A stretch of DNA of 64,000 nt from Sebastes aleutianus (GCA_916700875.1 CAKAKS010000013.1:13044596-13108595); one strand, 5' to 3'. Shown: positions 20,637-32,747, counted from the stretch's first letter. A program made the numbers and translations. Notes: generated by a model not told the origin, from the sequence alone.

Positions 20637-23600
20637 ATGGAAAAGTGTTCGGTTCCAGAACAGCTGATCAGAGTTTGTTCAATCAAATGTGAGGATGAAA
20701 ACAGCCTTCATCAATGGAGCTCTGATACTACGATTCACCATGGCAACAGGTAAATAAGAGGCAGAGCCTCCATCTGAATCCAGTCCACGTAGAGATATTA
20801 ATGCATGGATATGCTGACTGTGCACATTTCTCTTTAAAAAAGTCCCAGCAAGGAAAAGTGTCAATAACACCATAAAGTTGAATTCAGTGTTGTCCATGAA
20901 TTCATCTTTTAGCAGACTGACATTTCTTAATGGATGATAAAGTGGTGAATGTGAGCATGTATTAGACTGTAGCCTACATTACATTTAAATAGATTTATCA
21001 TGACAACACTTTTTTTTGCATTGTATTGCAGATCATATTTGACCCCATAATCTGAGCATATATTCAGCAGCTGGTGAAACCCAGCACTGCTAGAAGAGAT
21101 AGTAGCCAGATCGTCGGCATACATAAAATGGTTTATCAGGGTGTTACCAATCATACAGCCTGTTTTACAGGGTCTTAGTTGGTCAGATAACCCCCCTGTC
21201 GTACTCCATTACCAACACCAAAGGGATCGGAGACTCTATTGCCCCATTTGACCTGCATATTCTGGTTGACATACCAATATGCCAAGATTCTTATAATGCT
21301 GTCAGGACGTCCCTTTGACTCAATTTCAGAAACAACTTTTGGTGATTTACTTGGTCGAAAGCCTGAGATGCATCTATAAAACCGGTTACAACAGAGGAGT
21401 TTTGCCTTCTATAGCTTTCGGCTAATTCTTTCGAGGATTGATACACAAATCAGTACCATGCTTAGCCTTGAAGCCAAACTGGTTGTCTGTGGTACCAAGA
21501 TATTTACATAAACAATCTAATAAAATCCTCTCGAAGAGAAGACTTTAGATACCACACTGGCTAGTGCAATTGGCCTATAATTATCCAGGCTCCCAACCTT
21601 GCCATCTCTGTCATTGATGACTGGCACAAGAGTAACAGCAAAGATAGTAATCATATCATATCCATAAATGGTCGGTAGTAAACAGCTATTAAATAATAAG
21701 AATATTAATAATATCAACTATATATTTTTTTATCACGCTGGCATTGGATCGGTATCCGTAGATACTGCAAGTTCAGGTATCCGTATCGAGAAAGAAAAAA
21801 TGGTAATAGAACATCTCTAATGTGAAGAATATACATCGATCAGCCATAACATTATGACAGCATGGGCACCGTGACCGGTCTGCGGCTACGCAGCCCCATA
21901 CACAACAAACTGCGATGCACTGTGTGTGTTCTGACACCTTTCTATCAGAACAAGCATTAACTTTTTCAGCAGTTTGAGCTACAGTAGCTCTTCTATTGGA
22001 TCGGACAACATGGGCCAGCTTCCGCTCCCCACGTGCATCAATGAGCCTCGGGTCTGACCCTGTCGCCGGTTCACTGGTTTTCCTTCCTTGGAGCACTTTT
22101 GGTAGGTCCTGACCACTGCAGACCGGGAACATCCCACAAGAGCTGCAGTTCTGGAGATGCTCTGACCCAGTCGTCTAGCCATTACAATTTGGCCCATGTC
22201 AAGGTCGCTAACATCCTTACGCTTGCCCATTTTTCTGCTTCCAACACAAAGTTCAAAGTTCAAAATGTTCACTTGCTGCCTAATATATCCCACCCACTGC
22301 CAGGTGCCATTGTAACGAGATAATCAATGTTATTCACTTCACCTGTCAGTGGTCTTAATGTTATGATCGGTGTAAAGGTAAATAATGGTAAAGTGATGAG
22401 CTCAGGAGTTCAAGAGTTCAGCAGTCTTTTGGCCTGCTGGATGAAGCTGTCCCTGAGCCTGGTTGTCTGGGATCGGATGCTGCGGTACTGTCTCCCAGAC
22501 GGCAGCAGGCAGAACAGGTTGTGGCTGGGGTGGTTGGGGTCCGTAATAATCCTGTTGCCCTTCTTCCTACACCACTGGGTGTAGAGGTCCTCCATGGATA
22601 GCAACACTGTCCTGGTGATGTGCTGTACAGTTTTCACCACCCTCTGTAGAGCGCTACGGTTGAGGGTGGTGCAACTGCCATACCAGGCGGTGATGCAGCC
22701 GGTCAGGATACTCTCAATGGTGCACCTGTAGAGTATCCTGGAGTCCATGTTGAACCTCCTCAGCCTGCGGAGGAAGAAGGATGGCTGTCTTGCCGTCTTG
22801 ATGATGGTGTCTATGTGATGAGTCCAGGTCAGATCCTCACTGATGTGAACCCTGAGGAACCTGAAGCTGCTGACTCTCTCCACTGTAGTCCCGTTGATGG
22901 AGATGGGGGCGTGTCCTTCTCCCTGTCTCTTCCTGTAATCCACAATCAGCTCCTTTGTTTTGCTGACGTTGAGATGGAGGTTGTTGTCCTGGCACCAAGA
23001 TGTCAGGGCTCTGACCTCCTCTCTGTAGGCCATCTCGTCGCCGTCTGTGATCAAGCCAATGACGGTTGTGTCGTCAGTAAACTTAATGATGGTGTTGGAG
23101 CTGTGTGTGGCCACGTAGTCATGTGTGAACAGGGAGTGCAGGAGAGGTCTGAGCATGCAGCCCTGAAGGGCGCCAGTGTTGAGAGTCGGGATGGAGGATG
23201 TGGTGGTGCCTATCCAAACAACATGGGTTCTGCCCGTCAGGAAGTTCAGGATCTGTCTGATGGAACTGCTCTAACAGACTGACAGCTGTCTGTGTTCAGA
23301 GTCAGTGTTATAAAGAAGGACATGCAGAGGTTTTATTCTGAGATGAGGGCAACTTGATGCTGATGGATATTTGAATGTTCAAAGAAATGACCGAAAGCAC
23401 ATAATAGAGTAACTTTAGACAGTCCAGAGTAACAAACTAATATCTGACACACAGTAAACCTTCGATACGGACTGAATGAATGAGGAAATAAAACACTCAC
23501 CACACTTTCTGAAACAGAGACCAGGACCAGGACCAGGAGCACTACAAGAGCGAAATGGAGGAGGACCAGCAGAACCCGGACCAGCGGAGCAACAAGGTCC

Positions 23601-25601
23601 CCAGAAGACCAGCAGCAGGCTCGTCCTCTGATACCATCGATGTTCAGGTCAGTGTTCATGACTTTATTGCTTCATAACGACATTAAAGACACAAGGAAGA
23701 GTCAATAACTCTTCGTAAACATCATGGTGAACGAGACGGGGCCGGTGTTTCAAGACGGGTGGGTTTGGGACATCGCCACAGAAACCCTGACACAATGAGG
23801 ACAGTCCTCCCCGGTTGACAGTCGTGCCCGGAGCAGCGGACTATCCATCCCCGGAGGGAGATGGATAGAGAGCCCTCTCTCAACAGCCCTGCGGGAGCCC
23901 GGAACCACTTTCACCCCAGGCCCCGGGCCTCTCCGAGCTGAACTAGAGCAGTGTGCGGACCGTTGCGGAGGAAACACCTGTTGAGGACCAGCCAGCCCAC
24001 CCACTGAGAAGTGTAAAAGTATTTCCGGTTCATTATTAAACTGTTCATGCACACATGTAGAGGCGAATGGAGCGGCTTTCACAAACGCAGACGGCTGCTT
24101 GCAACGGCACTTATAAACCCCAGCTGGTGATATAAAACTATATTAAAACAATTGACGGCAGGGAAAAAGAGTTTGTTGACTTTAGTAATGTTTTTGCTGT
24201 TGTGGCGAAAACATTACCAGCAGTAACACTGTCGCTCCTGCTGTGCAGCGATCCAGCCGAAAACCAAAACAGACGGCTCGTTTCTTCTTCTTTGGCAGTT
24301 TTGGCAGTACCTTTCCTGGTTCACTGTGCTGATTATGACACAGCACCAACACAACAGCGTAATGCCTCAATTGCAGTTACAAATGACAGCAATCCATCAA
24401 GTGCAATGCATATTAGAAACTAGTGTTTTCCTTGAAGACACCCATCAGAGTTTTGTTGAGAGCTGGAGGTGGGGCGAAATATGGACGGAGGTGACCGCCT
24501 TGGAATTCTCTATGCAGGAAAAACCCTGAATAGGCATTAATAATAAAGGGGCACCACCCTGGGACCAATAACTGAACCCTTGATGAAGTCCTAAAAAGGG
24601 TTGTTCATTCAAAATGTCAGTATTTAAAGACTACTTTACTTTTATGAGGTGAATGGAGAAGAAGATAATCTGAGCACTGACTATCACAACCACCTGCTCA
24701 GGTACGCCGTGCAGGTGCGCCACACTACCTGCTCAGGTACGACATGCACTACGCTGTACAGTACCTGCTCACCTACACCATGCACTATCATTATACATGA
24801 GACGGTGTAATTACTACAGCGATGGAAATTAGGAAATGTCATGGGGGCGTCTGTGGTGATCAATCAAATGTCTACAGAGGTACACGGCCCTGCAGTTGGT
24901 TGTCACAGCTGCATTAGTCAGACTGGAACATTGTGAGTTATGTTCCACAGACATGCTCTAAATGTTATTTATGGTTCTAGATAGGTCACTCCACCATGGC
25001 ATCTCACTGACTCTCTCTCTCTCTCTATGTATGTCTGTTCTTATAGAAACAGAGAGGAAGAAAGGGACTGATTCATCAGAGTGTTCACACTGGAGAGAAA
25101 CTACACAGCTGTGACCAATGTGAGAAAACTTTCACTTCGGGGAGGAATCTCAAAGTCCACCAACGCATTCACACTGGAGAGAAACCTTACCGCTGTGATG
25201 AATGTGGGACAGCTTTCATACAACAGAGTAACCTAAAAACACATCAACGCATTCACACTGGAGAGAAACCCTACAGCTGTGATGAATGTGGGGCAGCTTT
25301 CATACAACAGAGTAACCTAAAAACACATCAACAAATTCACACAGGAGAGAAACCGTACTGGTGTGACCAATGCGGGAAAACGTTTTCTCAGCCTTGTTCC
25401 CTTAAAACCCACAAACGCATTCACAGTGGAGAGAAACCATACTGGTGTGACCAATGTGGGAAAACTTTTTCTCAGGGTGCTCACCTCAAAGGCCACCAAC
25501 GCATTCACACTGGAGAGAAACCATACTGGTGTGACCAATGTGGTAAAACTTTTTCTCGGTCTGATCACCTTAAAGCCCACCAACGCATTCACACTGTATA
25601 G
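20637..25601 (+). CDS. C2H2 zinc-finger protein, gene 2 (join 20637-20749, 23518-23647, 25047-25601)
   Basis: This is the most compact gene of the cluster, with a predicted product of 265 aa. Exon 2 starts at 20533 after TTTGTAG, with ATG at 20637. Exon 3 carries an extra in-frame hexamer relative to the paralogs, giving DQDQDQ instead of DQDQ. All phases match as in gene 1, and no frameshift or stop is seen. The N-terminal 81 residues are nearly identical to the paralogs and have no recognised effector domain. Six fingers follow. Intron 2 has lost about 470 bp found in gene 1 and gained LINE and Tc1 pieces (20996-23262). Inferred role: sequence-specific DNA binding in the nucleus. Confidence 0.87.
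20997..21755 (-). pseudogene. LINE reverse transcriptase fragment
   Basis: Minus-strand pieces include VPVINDRDGKVGSLDNYRPI with ALASVVSKVF (21650-21540), a frame-shifted GVRQGG-like motif near 21200, and the catalytic box MYADDLA with SSSAGFHQLLNICS (about 21130-21060). Frames are broken throughout. It begins exactly where gene 2's intron departs from its paralogs (20996). Confidence 0.8.
21832..22374 (-). mobile_element. Internally deleted Tc1-like element
   Basis: The ends TACATCGATCAGCCATAACA and (minus strand) TACACCGATCATAACATTAA are inverted with TA at the borders. The minus strand keeps the transposase N-terminus (MGKRKDVSDLDMGQIVMARR, SISRTAALVGCSRSAVV, RQGQTRG), a paired-type helix-turn-helix region. 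The DDE catalytic part is missing. 543 bp long. Confidence 0.85.
22380..23262 (-). pseudogene. L2-like LINE reverse transcriptase C-terminal fragment
   Basis: An open minus-strand frame (23156-22410) carries the reverse transcriptase palm box IKFTDDTTVIGLI (F-T-D-D instead of the usual F-A-D-D), LNVSKTKELIVDYR, a thumb motif (SFRFLRVHIS), RRLRRFNM, IESILTGCITAWYG and the terminal LLPSGRQYRS. Upstream the palm sequence (LNTGALQGCMLRPLLHS) continues to about 23262. The 5' part, including the endonuclease, is missing. Typical fish L2/Rex-type 3' half. Confidence 0.87.
23660..24680. other. Gene 2 intron 3 without recognisable features
   Basis: Frames are short and not conserved in the other units. 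I see no gene, RNA or transposon ends. Confidence 0.45.
24690..24790. repeat. Degenerate ~22-bp tandem repeat (CACTACCTGCTCAGGTAC type)
   Basis: Four or so diverged copies lie about 260-360 bp upstream of gene 2's array exon. The same repeat is at 63890-63985. Confidence 0.7.
25047..25601 (+). CDS. Gene 2 zinc-finger array exon, six C2H2 fingers
   Basis: The exon is 184 codons plus TAG, open throughout and without Met. It has the same half-finger lead (KQRGRKGLIHQSVHTGEK) as gene 1. Helix positions -1,2,3,6 of the six fingers read SRNV, QSNT, QSNT, QCST, QAHG and RDHA. Fingers 2 and 3 have identical helices (FIQQSNLKTH), a recent single-finger duplication. Fingers 2-3 are of the DECG class and 4-6 of the YWCDQCGKTF class. 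The array ends HTV. All six keep both Cys and both His. Confidence 0.92.
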   Translation, partial: KQRGRKGLIHQSVHTGEKLHSCDQCEKTFTSGRNLKVHQRIHTGEKPYRCDECGTAFIQQSNLKTHQRIHTGEKPYSCDECGAAFIQQSNLKTHQQIHTGEKPYWCDQCGKTFSQPCSLKTHKRIHSGEKPYWCDQCGKTFSQGAHLKGHQRIHTGEKPYWCDQCGKTFSRSDHLKAHQRIHTV

Positions 25602-26520
25602 TTTTGAACATTTCTCAGAGCCTAGCTAGCTGTTTCCTCCTGCCTCCTCCCCATGCCCTGATAGCTGTGTTGTTATATTCTGAGCTTCTCTCCACATTGA
25701 AGTCTGACCGACAGTAAATTTGTGTTCTAAAGAGCATGATTGTTTTCGTGGCTATGACTACATACTTGGACCACCAAAAACTTCCCAGTCGGACTCCGTT
25801 ATGTGGCTGAACTGTCAGAACATCTGGAAGAGTCTTCCAATCACAAAGAAGGACTAGTGCAGAACATTGATATCAGGGACAGCTGCACGAGCCTCCTACA
25901 ACTTTGCAAATTAATTGACTCGGTCAGATTCAGTGACAACAAGTTATGAATATGACCACCTGTTATCATGTGACTGTGCTGGATTAGCGTCATGTGACGA
26001 TAGTTGAGGAAGGTTAAGTGCTTAAGAAGGCTATGGGATATTGTCAGGGTTGCGCCGAACAAGTATTTTTTTTATTGATTAGTCTTTTCAATTAGTCGAA
26101 TAATCTAACGACTAATTTATTGATTATCCTAATGATTTTTTTTTTTAAATCCTAACATAACACATAACAATAAATTTACCCAAAATAAATATCCAGTTGT
26201 TTGAAGGAGATGTTTTCACATCAATATAAAATAGATAATAGAGAGAGAATTATGACCTGTTTAACTTCCTAACACAAGCTTAGAATACATAATTAGAAAT
26301 ACTAATGCCAAGATTTTTTCATCTCTAAAATTTATATTTGCTCCCTTTTCATTTTTTGCCGATCCAACCCGTGACTGAAAACCGTGATGTGATCCGAGCT
26401 GTGAGTTTTGTGATCCGTTGCTCCCCTATAAGTGACTACTACTAACAGAAACACATTGACACATGTTCTACTTGTTGATAATCCTAATACATCATACTTT
26501 GCTGGGGTCAAAAAGTCAAC
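25602..26520 (+). other. 3' flank of gene 2, paralogous to 15137-16740
   Basis: Carries the shared 3' UTR sequence and AATAAA at 26184-26189. hAT-like debris follows around 26330-26440. No further gene. Confidence 0.5.
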
Positions 26521-26536
26521 AGGATACGTTGCTGTC

Positions 26537-26677
26537 TAGACAAAGCGCTCCGGGATGCTTTCTGAAGTGTTGATGCATAACAGTGGTGCTGCTGTGATAA
26601 ACCATTTCCAATGTGCAGAGTTTACAGAGCACCACGTTGTTGGATCTGTGCCTAAAATACTTCCACTCTTTAGAGGA
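26537..26677 (-). pseudogene. BED zinc-finger remnant, copy 2
   Basis: The minus-strand frame has SSKEWKYF, VLCKLC, STTVMHQHFRKHP, matching the BED pattern (aromatic W/F pair, C-x2-C, H-x4-H). The frame runs from 26776 to 26516 and has no transposase catalytic part. It is most like a hAT transposase or ZBED N-terminus. Copy 1 at 16756-16896 has lost the first Cys. Confidence 0.7.
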
Positions 26678-27239
26678 TCGTGGGCGAGGTGTTCTAGCTT
26701 CAGCTTGTTCTCCGGGGGAATGCATGCTTTGACCGGGCGCAGACATTCTTGCGACGCACCGATGCACGTTATGCAAATTGACGTATTTTTGTAATCAATG
26801 ACGTTGATCACGTCGACGAATGGCCCCAGCCATAGATATGGTCAAAAGAATGATTTTCTGTGAAATAATATGAGTTTAGAATGATTTATTCCAGATGTGT
26901 TCACCATTATTGTTTTTATCTGCTTCATACATATTCTCTTGTTCTCATTGTTTCATAGTTCAACATTATATTTGACTCCTTTATGTAGTTTTCATTGAAT
27001 AATCTTTATTTTACATTTATATTCCCTGTTTTTATTTTTTATGACTGAATGTGGTTTTGAATCTGTTGATGTTTTCATTAAATTAGTCGACACAAAAAGG
27101 TGCTTTGACTCCTCATTTGTTGAGCTGTTGTAATTGGTGTTCTCAGCATTTACATTGTTTTTGGATTAAGTCATGAGCTAATTGGACTCATCATTAATGA
27201 TCTTATACCAGGCAGATGATAAATGGCCTCAGTAGTTAT

Positions 27240-27717
27240 AATAATAATAATAATAAAACAATTTGGCTTCACCGATCATTGAAGGGTACCTACAAATGTG
27301 GCTTTTGCAGCCATTGTGCCAATATAAAGGAGTGTAAACAATTCAGTGACCTTAAGACTCATAAGGTGTATGACATTAAAACGTTCATTAACTGTAACAC
27401 TACTTTTGTTGTGTACCGTTTCTCCTGTACCTGTGATTGTTTTTACATAAGCCGGACAAAGACGATTGAAAGATAGAGTCTCTGAGCATAAGTATGCTAT
27501 CAGAAAAGTTAATTTAAATTACCCTATGGCTAAGCACTTTTATAAAATACATAATAGCAATCCAGACAGCCTTATGGTTGAAGGCCTGGAAACCATCAAA
27601 AAGAACATTTGGGGTGGTGATCGACAGAAATTATTACTGCGGAGAGAAACTTTTTACATACACCAAATGAAGGCCACAGGACTAAATGAAGAAATTGATT
27701 TTAATCCGTTTTTGTAG
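27240..27717 (+). pseudogene. Penelope-like element 3' end with GIY-YIG endonuclease
   Basis: Two + strand frames are separated by a frameshift near 27466. The first has KGTYKCGFCSHCANIKECKQ, HKVYDIKTFINC and TTFVVYRFSC, ending CFYISRTKT, a GIY-YIG-type core in which the expected Y-x-G-K-T is Y-I-S-R-T. The second has VSEHKYAIRK, MAKHF and the conserved C-terminal GLNEEIDFNPFL. The order Cys motif, GIY-YIG-like core, Arg/His motif and GLNEEI end is that of animal Penelope elements. The reverse transcriptase is missing. A 3' UTR with ATTTGAATAAAGG runs to about 28200. Confidence 0.85.
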
Positions 27718-28239
27718 AGGCTCTTATGCATGTGTTCTGGTACTGTTGCCATAAATGGTTATATATTGTTACTTATTTACTTTTTTCTGTCTTATCTGTA
27801 TATTTATGTTTTCTTATTTAGTTTTCATTCATTTCTCTGCTTTCTTGACATCCTGTAGAGCCATCTAATGACCACATTTTGCACTTGTCACCTGAGAGTT
27901 TATTGGCGTCTTGCTCAGGTGTTTGCAATCATCAATTGTCTGCAATCACCTTGTACTCACAAAAGGGAAAACAGTGTGCTGAGGGTTACACCCTGAAGAA
28001 TGCTGTTTGTGCTGCTACGCGTGGGTTGTTTCCCATCTCTTTCTGAACATGTACCAGCACTGTTTTTAGCATTTCATCATGATATAGCCATTTGAATAAA
28101 GGTTTTTTATTTTTTGCCAGAAGAGTGCCTTGGATTCCCCCCTTTTTAACCTTTGTGTACCCCACCAAAAGAGCACCTTCATCACACTGATTTGAACTTC
28201 TGAGCACTCTGGACTTTTTCCCTTTTTTGTTTATATATA

Positions 28240-29860
28240 CAGACGTAGGCAAAGTTGTTGGTAACGTTCCGTTAAAGAGAGAAAAACCCACAATGGTCAC
28301 TGAAATAACTTGAAACTGACAAAAGTAATAATAAATAAAAATTCACTGAAAATTAACTAATGAAAATCAGATATTGTTTTTGAATTATGGTTCAGCAGAA
28401 TCATTTAAAAAAACAAACTAATGAAACTGGCCTAGACAAAAATGATGGTAACATTAACTTAATATTTTGTTGCACAACCTTTTGAGGCAATCACTGCAAT
28501 CAAGTGATTTCTGTAACTCTCAATGAGACTTCTGCACCTGTCGACAGGTATGTTGGCCCACTCCTCGTGAGCAAACTGCTCCAGCTGTCTCAGGTTTGAA
28601 GGGTGCCTTCTCCAGACTGCATGTTTCAGCTCCTTCCACAGATGTTCAATAGGATTTAGATCAGGGCTCATAGAAGGCCACTTCAGAATAGTCCAATGTT
28701 TTGTTCTTAGCCATTCTTGGGTGTTTTTAGCTGTGTTTTGGGTCATTATCCTGTTTGAGGACCCATGACCTGCAACTGAGACCAAGCTTTCTGACACTGG
28801 GCAGCACATTTCGCTCCAGAATGACTTGATAGTCTTGAGATTTCATTGCACCCTGCACAGATTCAAGACACCCTGTGCCAGATGCAACAAAGCAGCCCCA
28901 TAACATAACCGAGCCTCCTCCATGTTTCACATTAGGTACAGTGTTCTTTTCTTTGGATGCTTCATTTTTGCGTCTGTGAACATAGAGCTGATGTGACTTG
29001 CCAAAAAGCTCCAGTTTTGTCTCATCTGTCCAAAGGACATTCTCCCAGAAGCTTTGTGGCTTGTCAATATGCATTTTGGAAAATTCCAGTCTCACTTTTT
29101 TATGATTTGGTGTCCTCCTGGGTCGTCTTCCATTAAGTCCACTTTGGCTCAAACAGTGACGGATGGTGCGATCTGACACTGATGTACCTTGACCTTGGAG
29201 TTCACCTCTAATCTCTTTGGAAGTTGTTCTGGGCTCTTTGGTTACCATTCGTATTATCCGTCTCTTCAATATGTCATCAATTTTCCCCTTGCGGCCACGT
29301 CCAGGGAGGTAGGCTACAGTCCCATGGACCTTAAACTTCTGAATAATATGTGCAGCTGTAGTCACAGGAACATCAAGCTGCTTGGAGATGGTCTTATAGC
29401 CTTTACCTTTAACATGAAGGTCTATAATGTTCTTTCTGATCTCCTGAGACAACTCTCTCCTTAGCTTTCTGTGGTCCATGTTCAGTGTGGTACACACCAT
29501 GATGCCAAACAGCACAGTGACTACTTTTCACCCTTTAAATAGGCAGACTGACTGATTACAAGTTTGAAGATACCTGTGATGCTAATTACAGGACACACCT
29601 TAGTTTAATATGTCCCTATGGTCAAATTATTTTACATCTTTTCTAGGGGTACCATCATTTTTGTCCTGGCCAGTTTCATTAGTTTGTTTTTTAAAATGAT
29701 TCTGTTGAACCACAATTCAAAAGCAATATCTGATTTTCATTAGTTAATTTTCAGTAAATTTTTATTTATTATTACTTTTGTCAGTTTCAAGTTATTTCAG
29801 TGACCATTGTGGGTTTTTCTCTCTTTAACGGAACGTTACCAACAACTTTGCCTACGTCTG
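28240..29860 (-). mobile_element. Nearly complete Tc1-like transposon
   Basis: The ends CAGACGTAGGCAAAGTTGTT and the reverse complement at 29841-29860 are flanked by TA. Inverted similarity extends about 200 bp inward on each side. At 1,621 bp it has the usual Tc1 length. It contains one transposase with a single frameshift. Confidence 0.94.
28459..29479 (-). pseudogene. Tc1-like DD34E transposase, one frameshift
   Basis: Start MDHRKLRRELSQEIRKNII at 29479. N-terminal helix-turn-helix region (GYKTISKQLDVPVTT) with a GRGRKGK basic linker, a second helix region (RTIRHCLSQSGL), and RRPRRTPNHKK. Catalytic residues are the Asp of LWTDETKLELFG, the Asp of LKQDNDPKH and the Glu of SPDLNPIEHLW, with 34 residues between the last two. 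The GGGSVMLWGCF block is present. The frame breaks right after DNDPKH (about 28727-28735), consistent with loss of 2 nt. Frame 2 then runs on to IASKGCATKY. Other residues look intact. Confidence 0.92.
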
Positions 29861-30366
29861 TATATATATATATATCATTGGGTGAGCCTGGGACGCCGGG
29901 AATAACTGTTGAACCCTCTGGAGGTGTCGTGGGCCAATCAGCGAAACAGCGAGGAAAGAGGGCACACACTTGATAACCCAGAAGATGCCATCGCTCACTT
30001 GACCACCCTACTGAGTCTAGGCAGCAGGCCTATGGGTGTGCAACTGAAGGGATCCCAACAACTAGTCCTATAGAACAGATTTACCACAAACATTCAACAT
30101 CAACACATCTGGAGATACGTGGTTTTCACTCGACAGGAAGGGGATGAAAAACTGTCATCTGTACAGTAACTAAAGCTGTCAGATAAATGTAATAGAGTAA
30201 AAAGTACAATATTTCCCTATGAGATGTAGTGGAGGAGAAGTAGGAAGTACCAGGAAATGGAAATACTCAAGTAAAGTAGCTTGAAATTAGTACAGTACTA
30301 AAGTACTAAATGTATTTAGTTCCATTCCACCATTGAATATAATAACGTTGAATAATAAAATCCTGT

Positions 30367-30505
30367 GTACCTGTTTGGTCCCTCCTGACCTCCAAGTGGC
30401 GACTTTCTTTCACTTTAAACTGAAAAAAAACCCAGACCGGAAGTACTTGTAACCGGAAGTGTGGTTGTCTCGTTGTGATCTCTGGCTGGCGGCGGGATAG
30501 TTGTT
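30367..30505 (+). promoter_or_regulatory. Gene 3 promoter and 5' part of exon 1
   Basis: ETS-type ACCGGAAGT at 30436-30444 and 30452-30460. The upstream palindrome is broken here (AAACTG instead of AAAGTG). Exon 1 is interrupted at 30505 by a LINE and resumes at 32748-32826. Confidence 0.72.
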
Positions 30506-32747
30506 GCCTAATTGAGTATAAAAAAACTCAGGGCAAGGGCCAGGAGGATTATAAAGGAAGCAAAGAGGGAAAGCTGGCGCAAATTTTGCAATACGTTAGG
30601 GCCACAAACGGAGGTTAGAAAGTTGTGGGCGTTAGTGCGTCGAATGGCAGGAGTATACAGGGCAGCCACAGTGCGAATACTACAATTTGAGGGGCAGGAA
30701 GCAGTTGACAGCAAAGCTAAGGCAGACATGCTGGCTAAAACATTTAAAACAGCACACAGTTCGGAGAATATAAGTTCAGAAAGTAAAAAGAAGAGTAAGG
30801 AAAAGATGTAAAATGAAAAGTTCAAGCTTGAGTATAATAATGGCAATTCAAATGTAATGAATACCTTCTTTTCTCTGCAAGAGATTAAACAAGCCATTCA
30901 AAAAGGTAGAGACACAGCACCTGGAAGGGATGGGCTAGAGTACCAGATATTTCATCATCTGGATGATCTGGTACTAGAAGAGATATTGGCACTTATCAAT
31001 ACAGTATGGGAACAAGGACATCTGCCAAAAGAATGGAAACACTCAACGGTTATACCGTTGCAGAAACCTGGTAAAATAGGAAATTAACCTGGTTCCTAGC
31101 GCCCTAATGCACTCACGGCTGTGCTATGTAAGATAATGGAACGTATGATCACAGATAGACTTGTGTACATGCTCGAGAAACAGGGCTATTTTGTCCCATA
31201 TCAGAGTGGTTTCAGGGTTGGAAGATCCACTATGGACTCTGTGCTAGTGCTGGATTTTGACATCAAGAAGGCCTTAGCAAATAAAGAAGTCGTAGTGGGT
31301 GTGTTTCTCGATATTAAGAAAGCATATGATATGTTGTGGAAAGAAGGGTTGGTGATAAAACTGTATGTTGCTGGGATAAGAGGTAGAATGCTGAACTGGA
31401 TCAAGGATTTTTTGAGAGGCCGTACAATTCAAGTAAGAGTAGGTGGGGCTATGTCCTGCGAAGAAAATGTAGTGAATGGGACCCCCGAGGGAAGTGTAAT
31501 AAGTCCAGTTTTATTCAATATAATGATAAATGATATGTTTTGTAAAGTGGGAAATGGTTTTGGTGTATCTCTATTTGCTGATGATGGGGCCATATGGAAA
31601 AGGGGTCGAATATATGAACATATTTTTAAGCAGTTACAACATGCTTTGGACAGAGTAGTGACATGGGCAGAGGAATGGGGTTTTAAAATTTCAGTTGCCA
31701 AGACAAAATATATGATCTTTGGTTTAAAAAAAGAAAGCACCACAGCAGGAATTGAAATGGGAGAAACCACATTATAGCTGAGGAGGAGCAAATTAGCTTT
31801 GAATTATTGGTCTAAACTACAGAGCTGTTGGTCTACAATACCTAACAAGCAACTGTTGGGGGAGCACTGGGAATTTCAGGGAAGAAAAGGAATAAGGAAG
31901 GGGAGTTTGGTAAATTCCATGGGTGAGAAGGCACAGGATATGGGGGTGAAAGATTTGCCAATGGGCCCGGCAGGGTGCTGGCCACCTGTTCCACCATGGC
32001 TTTATCCAGAACCTGATGTAGACCTGTCAGTGTTAGACCGAGTCAAGGAAAAGCATGCAGGTGATCCAGCGACATTAGTTAGTAAGATATGTGGAAAATG
32101 GGCAGGCTACACACAGATTTCCACTGATGGCTCCAAACATATGAACAGAGGTAAAGCTGCAATAGGAATAGGGATCCCACAATTACAGATACAACATGGA
32201 AAACGGATATCAGATTATATGTCAGTCTTCACTACAGAGCTGGTAGCAATTCTGTGGGCACTTGGGTGTATGGAGGAAGTCAGACCAGGGAAGGTCATCA
32301 TATGCTCAGATTCTGCGGCAGCACTAATGGCACTGAAGGGAGGGAAAAGCGGGGCCCGCCAGATCTTGTTGTTGAAATTTTGACGATGTTAAATCAAGTC
32401 TCTAAATTGGGGAACACTGTGGTGTTTCTATGGGTCCCAGCTCATGTAGGAGTACAGGATGATGAGGCTGAAGAGGCAGCAAAAAGAGCCGTCAACAGAA
32501 GGACAGTAGATCTGGAAGTGCTGTGTGGAAGGGCAAAGTGTAAGAGCTTAATACAGCACGGAATAGCTAAACTATGGCAAAAGGAATGGAGGGAGGGAAA
32601 CAAAGGCAGGTTTTACTTCTCAATACAGCCAATGACTCTACATGAGGATTTAATCCAACCAATGGAGATCTACAAATGACCTCTGGAGGGCAGCAACACG
32701 CCTCTGATGCGTCTAGTCTGCCGCAAATTCCAAAAGAAGAAGAAGAA
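30506..32747 (+). mobile_element. LINE with RNase H domain (I-clade/Nimb-like) inserted in gene 3 exon 1
   Basis: The target duplication GATAGTTGTT lies at 30496-30505 and 32748-32757, and the other three units show the uninterrupted site. Frames on the + strand contain an RT leader (REIIKEAKRESWRKF-like, 30540-30600), then DTAPGRDGLEYQIF, GFRVGRSTMDSVL, GVFLDIKKAYDMLW, GTPEGSVISPVLFNIMI and the catalytic SLFADDGA. RNase H motifs TDGS, TELVAI, CSDSAAAL and VPAHVGVQDDEAEEAAK follow. Frameshifts and stops occur (about 30812, 31087, 31777, 32360), and the RT-to-RNase H segment looks shortened. It ends in GAAGAAGAAGA. 5' truncated. Confidence 0.9.
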
